Positions 50,137 to 59,870 of a stretch of DNA of 64,000 nucleotides are shown one piece after another (the first letter of the stretch is position 1; each line of letters opens with the position of its first letter). Under the pieces are notes generated by a model. That model saw only the letters and a program-made list of their open reading frames with translations, had not been told where the DNA came from and did no database searches. The stretch lies in NCBI GenBank assembly GCA_928724745.1, contig CAKMXJ010000015.1, positions 186,001 through 250,000 on the forward strand. Reading direction: 5' to 3'. The position numbers were made by a program, and so were the translations under genes. This stretch comes from Anthracocystis setariae (lineage: Eukaryota > Basidiomycota > Ustilaginomycetes > Ustilaginales > Ustilaginaceae).

Positions 50137-51412
50137 ATGGCCGCACGAAGAACCCCAGCGCGCATTCCACAGGGCAGATCTCCACCCACCTCGTCCGCAC
50201 AGGTGCACTCCCAGCATGCGGCTGCACAACAATCCGCCGCAAATACCCAGCAGAACACACAACAGGATGCGCTCTCCGTGCTTCTAGTCACCGCGGGATA
50301 CGATCACACCATCCGATTCTGGGAAGCATGGTCTGGCATCTGCTCGCGCACCATTCAGCATCCAGATTCGCAAGTCAACCGGCTCTCCATCAGTCCTGAC
50401 AAACGCTTCCTCGCCGCAGCAGCCAACACACATATCCGGCTGTATGACTGCTCAATAGCTTCTCCCTCGGCCAGTGCAGCTGCGGCCACCAATGGAGCCA
50501 ATGCAGCAGCGCCGGCACAACCGATTGCCACGCTCGAGGGTCACCAGGGAAACGTAACGGGCATTGCATGGCATTGCGATATGCAGTGGTTGGTGTCCGG
50601 AGGTGAAGATGGCTTGCTCAAGATTTGGGATCTCAGGACATCCCGTGCTACCAGGGTGTACGACCATCGAGGACCCGTCAACGATGTCGTCGTGCATCCC
50701 AACCAGGGCGAGCTCGTCAGTTGCGACCAGAACGGCAGCGTCAAAGTGTGGGATCTGGGTCAGAATGGGTGTAGTCACGAGTTGGTTCCCGAGGAAGGTG
50801 TGCCGATACGCTCGGTTACCGTCGCCGCAGATGGTAGCTGTTTGGTAGCGGGCAACAATACGGGCAAGGTGTATGTTTGGCGGTTTAGGAATGCCAACTA
50901 TGAGGCTGATGCAGCGCAGTTGGCAGGGCCGCAGGCTCAGGCTCAGGCTCAGGCTCAGGCGGGTGGTGACTTTACCGAATTGCAGCCCGTCACCACTTTC
51001 CAAGCACATGAAAAGTATCTCACAAGAGTGCTCCTCTCTCCTGACGTTCGGTATGTATCCACTTGACCCATTACCTATGTGGCTAGCAACGTAAGTACTG
51101 ACAGGAAACATCCTCTCCTTCTTCAAACGTCGGCAATGCAGACACTTGGCCACATGCTCAGCAGATGCCACGGTCAAGATCTGGTCCACATCGCGCTACG
51201 AATTTGCACTGGAAAAGACGCTAGTTGGTCACCAGAGGTGGGTATGGGATGCGGCGTTCAGTGCCGATTCGGCCTACCTCGTCACGGCATCTTCCGACCA
51301 CGTCGCTAGGTTATGGGAGCTAGCGTCGGGTGAGACGGTCAGGCAGTATAATGGTCATCACAGAGCGGCGGTATGTGTAGCTCTAAACGATGCTTCTCTC
51401 GGCGGGCCGTAA
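50137..51412 (+). CDS. LST8: LST8/WAT1 WD-repeat subunit of TOR complexes, two exons
   Basis: Exons 50137-51050 and 51142-51412 (91-nt GT-AG intron, phase 2) encode 394 residues. Seven WD-type repeats begin with [19 protein letters not shown] and end with [19 protein letters not shown] followed by [17 protein letters not shown], the usual Lst8 C-terminus. Lst8 binds the kinase domain of Tor in TORC1 and TORC2. The protein is longer than yeast Lst8 (303) because of a 45-residue Gln-rich N-terminus, an Ala-rich insert after CSIASPSAS (near 110-130) and a Gln-Ala repeat near 265-275. The intron splits codon CG|A before [14 protein letters not shown]. Confidence 0.95.
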
Positions 51413-51587
51413 TCATGTTCAATCGCGCAGCTTCCAGTCTAGTTCATTTAGTGCGAGGGTTTTTTTTTTTTTTTTTTTTTTTTTTCTCTTACGTCCGAGA
51501 TCCGAAACCGCGTGTTGGACCCTGAATTCTGAGCGATCGAGTAGGGCTTCCTTTCTTGTTTGTCTGCTACCAACCATCATCGTCAAC

Positions 51588-52472
51588 ATGAGCAGCAGTG
51601 GAGCGGGAGGTAGCTCGGGGTTGGGATCGTCCGGTGGTATTTCGGCTTCGTTTCTTGGGTTGAAAGCGGAACTCGAGCGGTCCAAGGCTTCGTCGTCCAA
51701 GCGGAAACCAACCTCGGATCTCGAAGAAAAGAAACCGACCAAGAAGCTCTCGTCCGATTTCCTCGGTACTTCCCGCGGTTCGGGTTCGGCCAGCAAACCT
51801 CGTTATTTTCAAGCCAAAGACAAAGACAAAGACAAAGCGAAGGCTACAAATAAGCAGCACAAAGATGGACGGAAGAAGAAGGAAGAGTGGGAGACGCCTG
51901 CGGTGGGACAGCTCGATGCGATCCGACGCAATCTGGAACGAAAAGCTCGCATCTACAACCAACTACAAGCAGGTAAATTCGGTGGTGTTAGCAAGCAGGC
52001 GTTGCAGGAGGGTAGTATCGATTGGGAACGCAAACTCGCCGAACCTCAGCCGATACCTCGATCACCCTCTCCCCGTCATGACGAAGAACGAGACGCGTTA
52101 GACGTGGAGGAAGAGGTGATTGAGTACGAGGATGAGTTCGGTCGAACACGGAAGGCGCCGCTGAGTGAAGTGCCGAGGGAGTTCCTCCCAGCAGGGTACG
52201 GAGGAGATCTCCAGGAGGAGGAGGAGAACGAGGGAGGGGTGGATAATGCGATTTATGGTCCGGCAACGAGCTTTCCTGTTTACGATCCGAGTGTACATAG
52301 AAGGGAGGAAGGGAGGAGGGAGCATTTCAACGCCGGGTTCAATCAGAGGTATCGCGGTGCCGCATTCTACCGCTTCTCCGAGGACGAGAGTAAGAGACAA
52401 GAACAGATGCATCAGTTGGCCCAACTCAGGCAAGACACGATTGCCAACAGAAAAGATGACAAGCAAAGATGA
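51588..52472 (+). CDS. CCDC174-like nuclear coiled-coil protein
   Basis: 294 residues from ATG 51588, starting only 175 bp after LST8 with a poly-T tract (51461-51485) between them. The sequence is rich in Lys, Glu and Ser; recognisable stretches are SASFLGLKAELERSK near the start, WETPAVGQLDAIRRNLERKA in the middle and the short motif YEDEFGRTRKA near residue 178, which is characteristic of CCDC174 proteins, followed by HFNAGFNQRYRGAAFYRFS. Metazoan CCDC174 is a nuclear protein associated with the exon-junction complex and splicing; its fungal role is not established, so the assignment rests on motif resemblance. Confidence 0.75.
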   Translation: MSSSGAGGSSGLGSSGGISASFLGLKAELERSKASSSKRKPTSDLEEKKPTKKLSSDFLGTSRGSGSASKPRYFQAKDKDKDKAKATNKQHKDGRKKKEEWETPAVGQLDAIRRNLERKARIYNQLQAGKFGGVSKQALQEGSIDWERKLAEPQPIPRSPSPRHDEERDALDVEEEVIEYEDEFGRTRKAPLSEVPREFLPAGYGGDLQEEEENEGGVDNAIYGPATSFPVYDPSVHRREEGRREHFNAGFNQRYRGAAFYRFSEDESKRQEQMHQLAQLRQDTIANRKDDKQR

Positions 52473-52723
52473 AGCTCGACGTTGAACAGGCGTCCACCAG
52501 AGAGCCAAGTCAGAGGAGTAGGGAAGCAGAGGAAAGAGCGACGCCCCAGTCGCAGCCACCTTCACCTTGATGCACACACAATCAACTCAACAAAGATACC
52601 CAAACCCAATCAAACCAAACCACACCAAACTTGACTGCTAGCCATGAAGATCTATCATTTTAGCTTGTGAAAAGCGTTCGCATACCCTGCCACTACAGCT
52701 GTACCAACCTTGGAACGCCCACC

Positions 52724-54853
52724 TCAATCATCGCCAAAGTGCGTCCCTGAAGCCAAATCGCGCAGCACAAACACATCCATCTCGGTTCTCATCTCGGCCA
52801 CCGTCAACATCTGCAACACGCTCTGCAACCTATCCCAACTCTCCCTCTCCCACTCTGTCAAGAGCCCGACGGTATCCAACTTGACATCGCTCCTCTCGAC
52901 CTTCCTAAGCAACGCCATCTGTCTACGCATCTCCTCGTTCCTCCTCTGCCCCAACCTCGCCAGACTCTGGTACAGATGGTCGAGCAACCACGCGCGACAC
53001 TTGGCCTCGTCGACGAACCACAGGAAGAACGTCTTGGCCGGATCGCGATCTTTAGTCTTGGGCACTTCCTGCAATCCCAACAGCGAGGCGTGGAACAATC
53101 GGCTGCATAGATCGCGTGTTTCTGAGATCGACACGAGCGCCAGTTTCGAAATGTGCTTTTCCTCCAGCTTGCCCTTCTCCCGCAGGATGTTCATGATGCG
53201 AATCGCAGCCGTGCCGAATTTCTCTTCGATCACGTTGCGCAGCAGATCCCTTCGGATGCGTTCCGCCACATTACCGAACTCGACCGTGAGCGACGCGGCC
53301 ACTTTCGACCCTCCCGCCGTCTTGGTCGTGCTGTCCGAAGCGGGGGCCATGAGTCGAGTGGACTTGGATCGGCCCGAGACGTCTTCGGCATTGGAGAAGA
53401 TGGCACAGTACTCGGCGAGGAACTCTTGCTTGCTGGGAAGCGATGCTTTGTCTTTGCCAAACGAGCGGCGGTCGAATCCTTTCTGCAGCGATAAATCCGA
53501 GGGCAGCTTGTGCGCTAGTGAAGTGATAGAGATGGGAGCGCTGCGGATGTCGCGAACGCACTTTTTGGTGGATGCATCACCAGCAGCGATCAGCTGCCGG
53601 AACACTTCAGCTGCAGTGTTGTTGTACTTTTCGCGAACGGCATCGACCATCACTTCGTCCCGCAGGTGGACGTCGAAGCGATCGCAGTGGATGCGCAGCC
53701 AAACTGTGGGATCGATTTCAAAGTCATCTGCAGGGTCGATTTCCTCTGACGACGAGTGGACGCCGTTAGCTCCATTCTTGTCTTTGCCCTTGTCCCTGCC
53801 CTTCCTTGTGTCCTTGCCCGTGGTGGTCGACTTGGAACGCTTGTGCTTGCTGCTCGCGGCATTCGCAACCGCGATAGCGCTGTGCTGCTTGCGGAGTAAG
53901 CCACGCCGTGTCGCGGCATGGTCAGCTGCAAGCCCGTCGGCACCGAGCGTGATTTGGGTTCCAGAAAACTCCCAATCTGCATCTCGCTCTTCCGCGATCT
54001 GTGTGCGCACTTGCTCCCTGATTCGCTGCAATTCTTTGGGCGTGGGAATGCCGCGAACGTCTCGTCGCCTTTTGGCCTCGTACTGGATCTCCTTGTCTCG
54101 AGGCGAGACGTGCTGATGTACTGAGCTGGGCCGCAAGTAGGTGTGGTACAGCATGTATGCGAGTTTGCGCGAGACCTCCTGTTGCAGATCGGCGAGCTCA
54201 TCTGTTGCATCTGCTTTGCGTTTCCTGGAGCCATTTGGTGGTCCACCATTCGCTTGGAGTTCTCCGCCGAGAAGCGCCTTCCTCTGCATGTCCATCTCGG
54301 TCGAGATGCGATGGATAATATCACTCGCCTGAAGCTTTCCATGCTGCAATACAAGCTTGACGATCCTTGCACCGGTGTCGCCGAGCTCTTCCTCCGCGAT
54401 GCCGATGTACTTGCCGATACGTAGTCGAAGAAGCACCTCATTGATGTTGATCTCGAAGAATTCCTGGTCTGAATCGGCCACTTCGGGGTCAGTTGAGCTG
54501 TGCCAGGCGCATCCATGTTGGATGAGCGTCATGATGGTTTGCTGGATCAGGAGCTTTGGCACAGGTACGGGAGCATTGGGACTGCCAGTGTTGTAGCTCG
54601 AGCTGGCTCCGGCAATGGGAGCCGAGACGAGTGTGGGTTTGCTATGTGTCGAGCTGGTGTTGCTGAAGGGGTCTGCAGGGCCGCGGTTGGTTCGCGTAGG
54701 TGCCTGGTTGAGAAACCGCTGAATCTCGCGGATGGTCAGTCGACCACGCTTGAGAAGCAGTGCGCCGACTCGAGCGGCGATGGGACCGAAATGCTGGAGC
54801 AGGACATGCTCGCAGAGCTTGACCTTTTGCGGAGAATGGGAGGTCGAAGACAT
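52724..54853 (-). CDS. RPC82: DNA-directed RNA polymerase III subunit RPC3 (RPC82)
   Basis: 709 residues from ATG 54853. The N-terminus carries the first winged helix (KLCEHVLLQHFGPIAARVGA, then LLLKRGRLTIREIQRFL), the signature of Rpc82/RPC62; further winged-helix stretches occur at about 150-190 (GARIVKLVLQHGKLQASDII) and 530-600 (AIRIMNILREKGKLEEKHIS). A basic insert near 325-360 (KHKRSKSTTTGKDTRKGRDK) is unusual. Rpc82 with Rpc34 and Rpc31 forms the Pol III subcomplex that contacts TFIIIB and opens promoters. Length suits the family (about 620-700). Convergent with the CCDC174-like gene and divergent from PUS4. Confidence 0.93.
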   Translation of the reverse strand: MSSTSHSPQKVKLCEHVLLQHFGPIAARVGALLLKRGRLTIREIQRFLNQAPTRTNRGPADPFSNTSSTHSKPTLVSAPIAGASSSYNTGSPNAPVPVPKLLIQQTIMTLIQHGCAWHSSTDPEVADSDQEFFEININEVLLRLRIGKYIGIAEEELGDTGARIVKLVLQHGKLQASDIIHRISTEMDMQRKALLGGELQANGGPPNGSRKRKADATDELADLQQEVSRKLAYMLYHTYLRPSSVHQHVSPRDKEIQYEAKRRRDVRGIPTPKELQRIREQVRTQIAEERDADWEFSGTQITLGADGLAADHAATRRGLLRKQHSAIAVANAASSKHKRSKSTTTGKDTRKGRDKGKDKNGANGVHSSSEEIDPADDFEIDPTVWLRIHCDRFDVHLRDEVMVDAVREKYNNTAAEVFRQLIAAGDASTKKCVRDIRSAPISITSLAHKLPSDLSLQKGFDRRSFGKDKASLPSKQEFLAEYCAIFSNAEDVSGRSKSTRLMAPASDSTTKTAGGSKVAASLTVEFGNVAERIRRDLLRNVIEEKFGTAAIRIMNILREKGKLEEKHISKLALVSISETRDLCSRLFHASLLGLQEVPKTKDRDPAKTFFLWFVDEAKCRAWLLDHLYQSLARLGQRRNEEMRRQMALLRKVERSDVKLDTVGLLTEWERESWDRLQSVLQMLTVAEMRTEMDVFVLRDLASGTHFGDD

Positions 54854-55263
54854 GTTGCTGACTGCGTTCGGTGAATGCTGTCTCTAGCGGATCTGTCGTC
54901 CCATTCAAGGTTGGGTAACGAGGTGACGGCAGCAAGAAGAGTTTCCGAGAGCGTCGCTAGTGAGAGTTAGCGAGCAGAATTGTCGAGCCAAAGCGATTAC
55001 GAGTCCATGTTGGTTTGTAGCAGTGCTGTTATTGCAGCGACTTTCTACGGTGGCTGTCGATGGTGATGATGATGATGATGATGAGGTTGATGAGAGGATT
55101 GACAACTCGACAACTAAGGGTTCGCCTCCTGATTTTTTTTTTCTGCAGGAAACCATTTTCTTCGCAAAGTCACCCACACCCACCATTTTTTTGGCTTTGG
55201 CTTTGCGGCGTGGAGGGCAAATCCATTCTATCGCCGATTTATATTACTGGCGATCAAGCACAG

Positions 55264-56736
55264 ATGATCAAGTTTTCAAGATTTCAGAAGAAAGCCGCAC
55301 TTTGCTCCACTTCTGCAGTCGATTCCTCACCAAGGCCCCCAAGGCCTTCCTACGCTATCGGCAGCTCTCGATCAATGACAACCTTCAACGGCTGCCCCGA
55401 AAGCATGTCATCGGAAACGCCGAACACATTAAGCAGCGTCGACTCAGCTGTCTCTCAGTCAACAGAGCCATCTATCCAGACTCACGACAACATGGCCTCG
55501 TCCGCCGTTGGGCCCATCCGCAATGCAGTTCGAACCGCCACCACGGCAGCTGCATCAGCCGCAGCTTCGACGTCAGCACGTCCACTCTCGGGCATCTTTG
55601 GTATCAACAAACCCAGTGGGCCCACCTCCATGTCGCTGCTCGACGAGCTTAAGCCTCTGTTCGCTTCCTCGTCTCTCTTTGCCGATGCGGACGGCAATCG
55701 TCCCAACGACAAGAGCCGCAAGCGGGGCAAGTTCCGCGGGGGAAAGGGCAAGTGGGGAGGTGGGGTTGCCGGTGCCCCCAAGCTCGGACAGGGAGGTACA
55801 CTTGACCCCCTCGCTGATGGTGTCCTCGTCATCGGAGTCGGGAATGGTACCAAGCAGCTGCAAAAGTATCTCGACTGTACCAAGGAGTATCGCAGCACCG
55901 GTCTGCTTGGATCTGCAACCACCTCTTACGACTGCTGCGATCCGATCTTGGCTCGCAAACCGTACGATCATGTGACGCCTCAGACCATTGCGGATCTGCT
56001 GCCGAGATTCACGGGAACGGTCTCGCAGATCCCCCCTCTGTACTCAGCAGTCAGGATTGATGGAAAGAGGCTCTTCGAATACGCAAGAGAGAATCTGCCG
56101 TTGCCGAGGCCGATCGAAGCTAGGAAGGTGACCGTCCACGAATTGAGGCTGGTGGACTGGTTGGGACCCGAGAAGCATTCGTTCAAGGAGCCGGAACGTG
56201 AAGTGCCGGAGGAAGACAAGGCGCTGGTGGGCAGAGTGCTCGATATGACCGGTCGCAAGGAGGGTCAGACGGATACGGTCAAGGAAGAAGATACTCAGGA
56301 CGCTGCAAACTCAGACGAAGCAGCATCAAGGATTTGGAAGAGGATCGCCACTAGCAAAGATGCGGATGCGGAAGTAGAGACTAAGCCGGTCGACGGAGCT
56401 TCGGGACCACCTGCGTTTGTGCTCGAGATGACCGTGTCGTCGGGCACATACGTGCGCTCGATCGTGCATGACTTGGCGATCGCAGCCGGCTCAGCAGCAC
56501 ACGTGCAGACGCTCACACGAACGCGTCAAGGAGAATGGTCGATCGACTCCTCATCCAAGGAGAACAGCACTGGTGCCGAAGTGGTGCGTGGCAATTGCAT
56601 CGAATGGAAGGTGTTTGCTGATGCCATCGCCGATATGCAACGCGAGAAGACGGATCCCGAGTACAAGTCGTCGCGAGACGATGAAGGTTTGCAGGAGTGG
56701 GAGCGACAGCTGCTCAAAGTGATTGTACCTGTTTAA
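55264..56736 (+). CDS. PUS4: tRNA pseudouridine-55 synthase PUS4 (TruB family)
   Basis: 490 residues from ATG 55264; 414 from an in-frame ATG at 55492. The TruB core begins GIFGINKPSGPTSM; GGTLDPLADGVLVIGVG holds the catalytic Asp, and KEYRSTGLLGSATTSYD, IPPLYSAVRIDGKRLFEYAR and GTYVRSIVHDLA are standard motifs. It converts U55 of the T-loop in cytosolic and mitochondrial tRNAs. The first 76 residues after 55264 start MIKFSRFQKKAALCST, basic and Ser-rich, and could be a mitochondrial presequence, whereas the 55492 start (MASSAVGPIRN) would give a nuclear/cytosolic form. The frame stays open further upstream to 55060, but that sequence translates as Met/Asp-repeat and Phe runs and is excluded. 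A basic insert follows residue 130 (KSRKRGKFRGGKGKW). Confidence 0.9.
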   Translation: MIKFSRFQKKAALCSTSAVDSSPRPPRPSYAIGSSRSMTTFNGCPESMSSETPNTLSSVDSAVSQSTEPSIQTHDNMASSAVGPIRNAVRTATTAAASAAASTSARPLSGIFGINKPSGPTSMSLLDELKPLFASSSLFADADGNRPNDKSRKRGKFRGGKGKWGGGVAGAPKLGQGGTLDPLADGVLVIGVGNGTKQLQKYLDCTKEYRSTGLLGSATTSYDCCDPILARKPYDHVTPQTIADLLPRFTGTVSQIPPLYSAVRIDGKRLFEYARENLPLPRPIEARKVTVHELRLVDWLGPEKHSFKEPEREVPEEDKALVGRVLDMTGRKEGQTDTVKEEDTQDAANSDEAASRIWKRIATSKDADAEVETKPVDGASGPPAFVLEMTVSSGTYVRSIVHDLAIAAGSAAHVQTLTRTRQGEWSIDSSSKENSTGAEVVRGNCIEWKVFADAIADMQREKTDPEYKSSRDDEGLQEWERQLLKVIVPV

Positions 56737-56860
56737 ACAGCCAATACACGCTCTACAAGGTCCGATTTCATAGAGTTGTGCTTCCGACATGCGAGATGAA
56801 ACGTGACGAGAGGATATCAAAGGGACCAAAAAGGATCGAGACTGTGACAGGCATACAGGC

Positions 56861-57966
56861 TCAGAGGTGAGCATTGAGCCAGCTGCAGGACCACAACAAA
56901 AGGATTTGTGAAACACAGGGTCAGTATTCCGCTGTTGTGCAACACAGGGAGACAGTAGAGGGACTTACTTGATAACATATTCACCGACGATGACCTTGTC
57001 TTGGCCGGGCTCGTTCAGAAGATCGTGGTAGTAGCCATCGAACAATTTGATCGTCTTGTCCTTGGCATTGACGCGCTCTACAAAGTTCTGCGAACCCTTG
57101 TGGCTTGTCACCAGATCGCCGGTACCGTGGATGACGAGCAAGGGCTTGGACTCTGGCCAGTTCTTGTACGACTTGTCCACAATATCCATGCCGCCCTGCA
57201 GTGGGCCTTGGATGGCTTTGAGATAGACCTTCTTGTCCGACATCGGATCGTTCTCAAAGTTCTTTGCGACTACGGGGTCTCTAGAGATGTTCTTGCCCTC
57301 GAGGTCCACGTTCCAGTGAATTTCAGGGAGGAGGGAGAGAAGCTTGGTTGCGCCCCACACGATGAACCACGGAGGAGGCTTGGTGAGGGTGAGCCAAGGG
57401 GCACATGCCACCACACCAGCTACCATCTCCTTGGCCTCCTGCGACGGTCCGTTGCCTCCGTGCTGCTTGATCCATTCCTCACCGCGTGTGTGGAAAGCAG
57501 TCACGATGCCTCCTCCCATGCTGTGACCCAGCAAGAAGATGGGCACCTTGTTGGCTCCCCATCGATCGTCGAGACGCTTTCGTGTGAGGCGGATGACAAA
57601 CTCGAGATCCTGGAACTGCTGCGGCCAGGTGGTATTGCCGTAGTTCTTGATAGGTTCGGAAGAGGAGCGACAGGTGTTTCCCCATCCGCGCTGGTCGAAG
57701 CCGATAATCTCGTGACCTTTGCTGGGCCACAGCTTGAAGATGTTGCGGTATCGATCGATGTATTCCACAAAACCATGGACGAAGATGGTGGTAGCTTTGG
57801 GCTGCACTTCGGCATCTCCGTTGTCGGCGTCGGTAGGGAAGAAGCGCTTGGCCCAGAAGCGAGTCTTGTCGGAATAGTCGGACTCGATCCAGAACTGCTC
57901 CGACTTGCCTCCATTGGCAATGTCAATCTCGGGCGGAACTGTGGGTGGCTTGCTCGAATTCGTCAT
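56861..57966 (-). CDS. YJU3: Monoglyceride lipase, YJU3-like serine hydrolase, two exons
   Basis: Exon 1 57966-56969 and exon 2 56882-56861 (86-nt intron, GTAAGT donor, ctgcag acceptor) encode 339 residues ending EYVINWLNAHL. Unspliced, the frame stops inside the donor (AAG TAA). Alpha/beta hydrolase landmarks: VHGFVEYIDRY near 63-73 (oxyanion HG), GFDQRGWG, the nucleophile elbow GHSMGGG with Ser149, Asp284 in HGTGDLVT and His314 in GYYHDLLNEP. This is the Hydrolase_4/monoacylglycerol lipase family; yeast Yju3 releases fatty acid and glycerol from monoglycerides on lipid droplets and membranes. No signal peptide is visible. Confidence 0.9.
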
Positions 57967-58302
57967 GATTGCGAACCGAGGGGTGAGATGAGGACTTGGA
58001 GGAGGAGGAGGAAGGAGGAAGGAGGAGTAGGTTGGAGGTTGAGCAGCGGATGGGCATACAGACAAACAAGCATTCAGTTTCCACGCACAGGGATGTTCGT
58101 TCGCCCGTGCGCGTGTAGGAGCATCCATGCATGAAAATGCGGTTACATAGTGACCCTTTCCAAAGGGGCGAAGTTGTGCGAGGTCAAGGCGCATTCAATT
58201 TGCAGCACACTCTGCCACATCCGGTTATCTAGATCCGAACAAGAGAAGTCAGCATGATGTGAACGGATAATATACGCAATATTCAACGCCCCTTGTACAG
58301 AG

Positions 58303-58374
58303 GCCTCCTTAGCTCAGCGGTAGAGCACTTCACTAGTAATGAAGAGGTCAGTCGTTCGAGTCGGCTAGGAGGCA
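58303..58374 (+). tRNA. tRNA-Thr (anticodon AGT)
   Basis: A complete 72-nt intronless cloverleaf: acceptor stem GCCTCCT with AGGAGGC, D arm GCTC-AGCGGTA-GAGC, anticodon stem CTTCA/TGAAG around loop CTAGTAA (anticodon AGT at positions 34-36, reading ACU and, as inosine, ACC/ACA), T arm AGTCG-TTCGAGT-CGGCT with one G:U pair, discriminator A. Internal A and B boxes for TFIIIC are in the D and T arms. CCA is not encoded, as usual in eukaryotes. Confidence 0.97.
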
Positions 58375-58376
58375 AG

Positions 58377-58390
58377 ATTTTTTTTTTTTT
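58377..58390 (+). terminator. Pol III terminator of tRNA-Thr
   Basis: A run of about 14 T begins 3 nt after the discriminator base, the standard RNA polymerase III stop signal. Confidence 0.9.
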
Positions 58391-58561
58391 GACTTTTGGC
58401 CCTGAGTTTCTTTTTTTGTGTTCGGAAGGATCGAAGGCGGCACGAGTCTTTGGCACAGCACATACGAGAGATGAGGATTGGGGTTTGAATGCAATAAAGG
58501 GTATAATGTAATGACGTCGAACAAGTGATAAGGAGCGAGGATATTCTATACGTTCGGTGGC

Positions 58562-59164
58562 TTAGCAGCTGGAGACCTTGACTTTGCGCCCAGCCTCGAG
58601 CACAGCACAAGTTTGAGCCCATTCTGCAAACCAAGACCATCCCTTATAGTACTCTGCGCTCGATGGCTGTGCAATCCTGTACTTGAGTGCCTTGAGCGCG
58701 CTCTTAAAGGGAAGCTGAAGGCAATGCAGATGCAGATGGTCTACGCTGCGAAAGGGCGGGATGTGGAAGCCAAACCTCCTCTCCTCTGCACCAGACTTGG
58801 TGTCGTGGTTTGAATCAGCAACGAGATCAAGGGCTTGGTTTCCGAATGCTTGCATCTTACGAACGAGCTGGGTATCTTGGCTTGTCAGGCTCTTGACGGT
58901 GGCTATGTGTGTGCGGGGGATGACGAGCAGGTGTACTGTAGCTGCGGGGGATCTGTCAGCGAAGCAGATAAAGTCGGCATCTTGGAGAACGATGTTGAAC
59001 TTTTCCTTTGTGACGTTGCAGAAGATGCATTTGGCTGGGTTGACGGCGTCGACTTGGCGTTGTCCTGCAGGAGGCAGAGATCCATGTTGGAGTGGTTCTT
59101 GGCTGGGTTCAAGGAGAGGCGACTCCTTTCTCCGCCCAAAGCAGCTGTCGAACAGCGAAGTCAT
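58562..59164 (-). CDS. HIT-family protein, HINT3-like
   Basis: 200 residues from ATG 59164, intronless. The HIT core starts CIFCNVTKEKFNIVLQDAD (zinc-type Cys pair at 46 and 49), continues HLLVIPRTHIATVKSL and ends in the histidine triad VDHLHLHCLQ with His143, 145 and 147; His145 or 147 would form the adenylylated intermediate. The sequence after the triad (YRIAQPSSAEYYKGWSWFAE) resembles HINT3/aprataxin-like fungal proteins. Such enzymes hydrolyse nucleoside phosphoramidates or adenylates; the physiological substrate is unknown. No aprataxin C-terminal zinc finger is present. The N-terminal 40 residues are poorly conserved. Confidence 0.88.
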   Translation of the reverse strand: MTSLFDSCFGRRKESPLLEPSQEPLQHGSLPPAGQRQVDAVNPAKCIFCNVTKEKFNIVLQDADFICFADRSPAATVHLLVIPRTHIATVKSLTSQDTQLVRKMQAFGNQALDLVADSNHDTKSGAEERRFGFHIPPFRSVDHLHLHCLQLPFKSALKALKYRIAQPSSAEYYKGWSWFAEWAQTCAVLEAGRKVKVSSC

Positions 59165-59870
59165 GTTGTTTGCCCTTGGTTTCGTCTAAATTTGCTTGCT
59201 GATCAGGACAGCGATCTATATGTGTCTCTGCCGCAGACATCGATGTTGGTAAGGGGCTTCATAGGAAGTCCAAGCGCAGGCACCAGAGCGAGATGGCCGT
59301 CAGGGCTTGGTGCATGTGGAGGTCCAAACTCAACTCGGACGAGAAGAATTTCGTCGTCTTCTGACCGCAGCTTCTTTTTTTTCTCTTCGCTGAGAGAGTG
59401 GGAATATATGCGCGTTGAGAAGAAAGAAACAGAAGAAAGAGGGATTTGAGATGGATTTCTTACACCTGTCGACCCATTCCTCCTTCTACTTTCTAACCAC
59501 AACCATCTACCAAATCGTAAGTGTCCCTGCCAAACCTTTTCCCTACATCGAACACTAGCAGCTCGAATGATGATTGGACTCTGCCTGGCACCAGTCGTAA
59601 CAAAGCAAATACATTGCCGACAACCCCGATTGCAGTGGAGGCCTTTACGCTATTATCCTCCCTTAATCTGATACAAGCTCTTCATTCCGGTCAGGAGATC
59701 CTTCCTATCGACGATTTAAAGACGACGAAGCTGACTTTGATCCATCTTGCGTCCTCTTTCACCTTGCCACATCGTCCGCAGCGTCCTCCCGTTCTGTATA
59801 TCCAAATTCTTTGTATTTCTATCATCTCATTTCTTCAGCTGATTCCACCTGATCATATACCCAGCCAGCT
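59165..59870. other. Divergent upstream region of the HINT3-like gene and COQ3
   Basis: About 700 bp between two start codons, with no supported reading frame. The stretch 59365-59450 is rich in GAA/AGA. No clear TATA box. Confidence 0.45.

Noticed and set aside
51371..51412. GTATGT-like donor in the last exon of LST8 (AAV followed by CVALND)
   Set aside because: Reading through gives the conserved Lst8 ending CVALND and a prompt stop, so the sequence is coding and no further intron is needed.
57001..58134. Plus-strand frame (377 codons) opposite the monoglyceride lipase
   Set aside because: Shadow of the lipase gene; the lipase strand shows Ser-Asp-His triad motifs and a matching splice junction.
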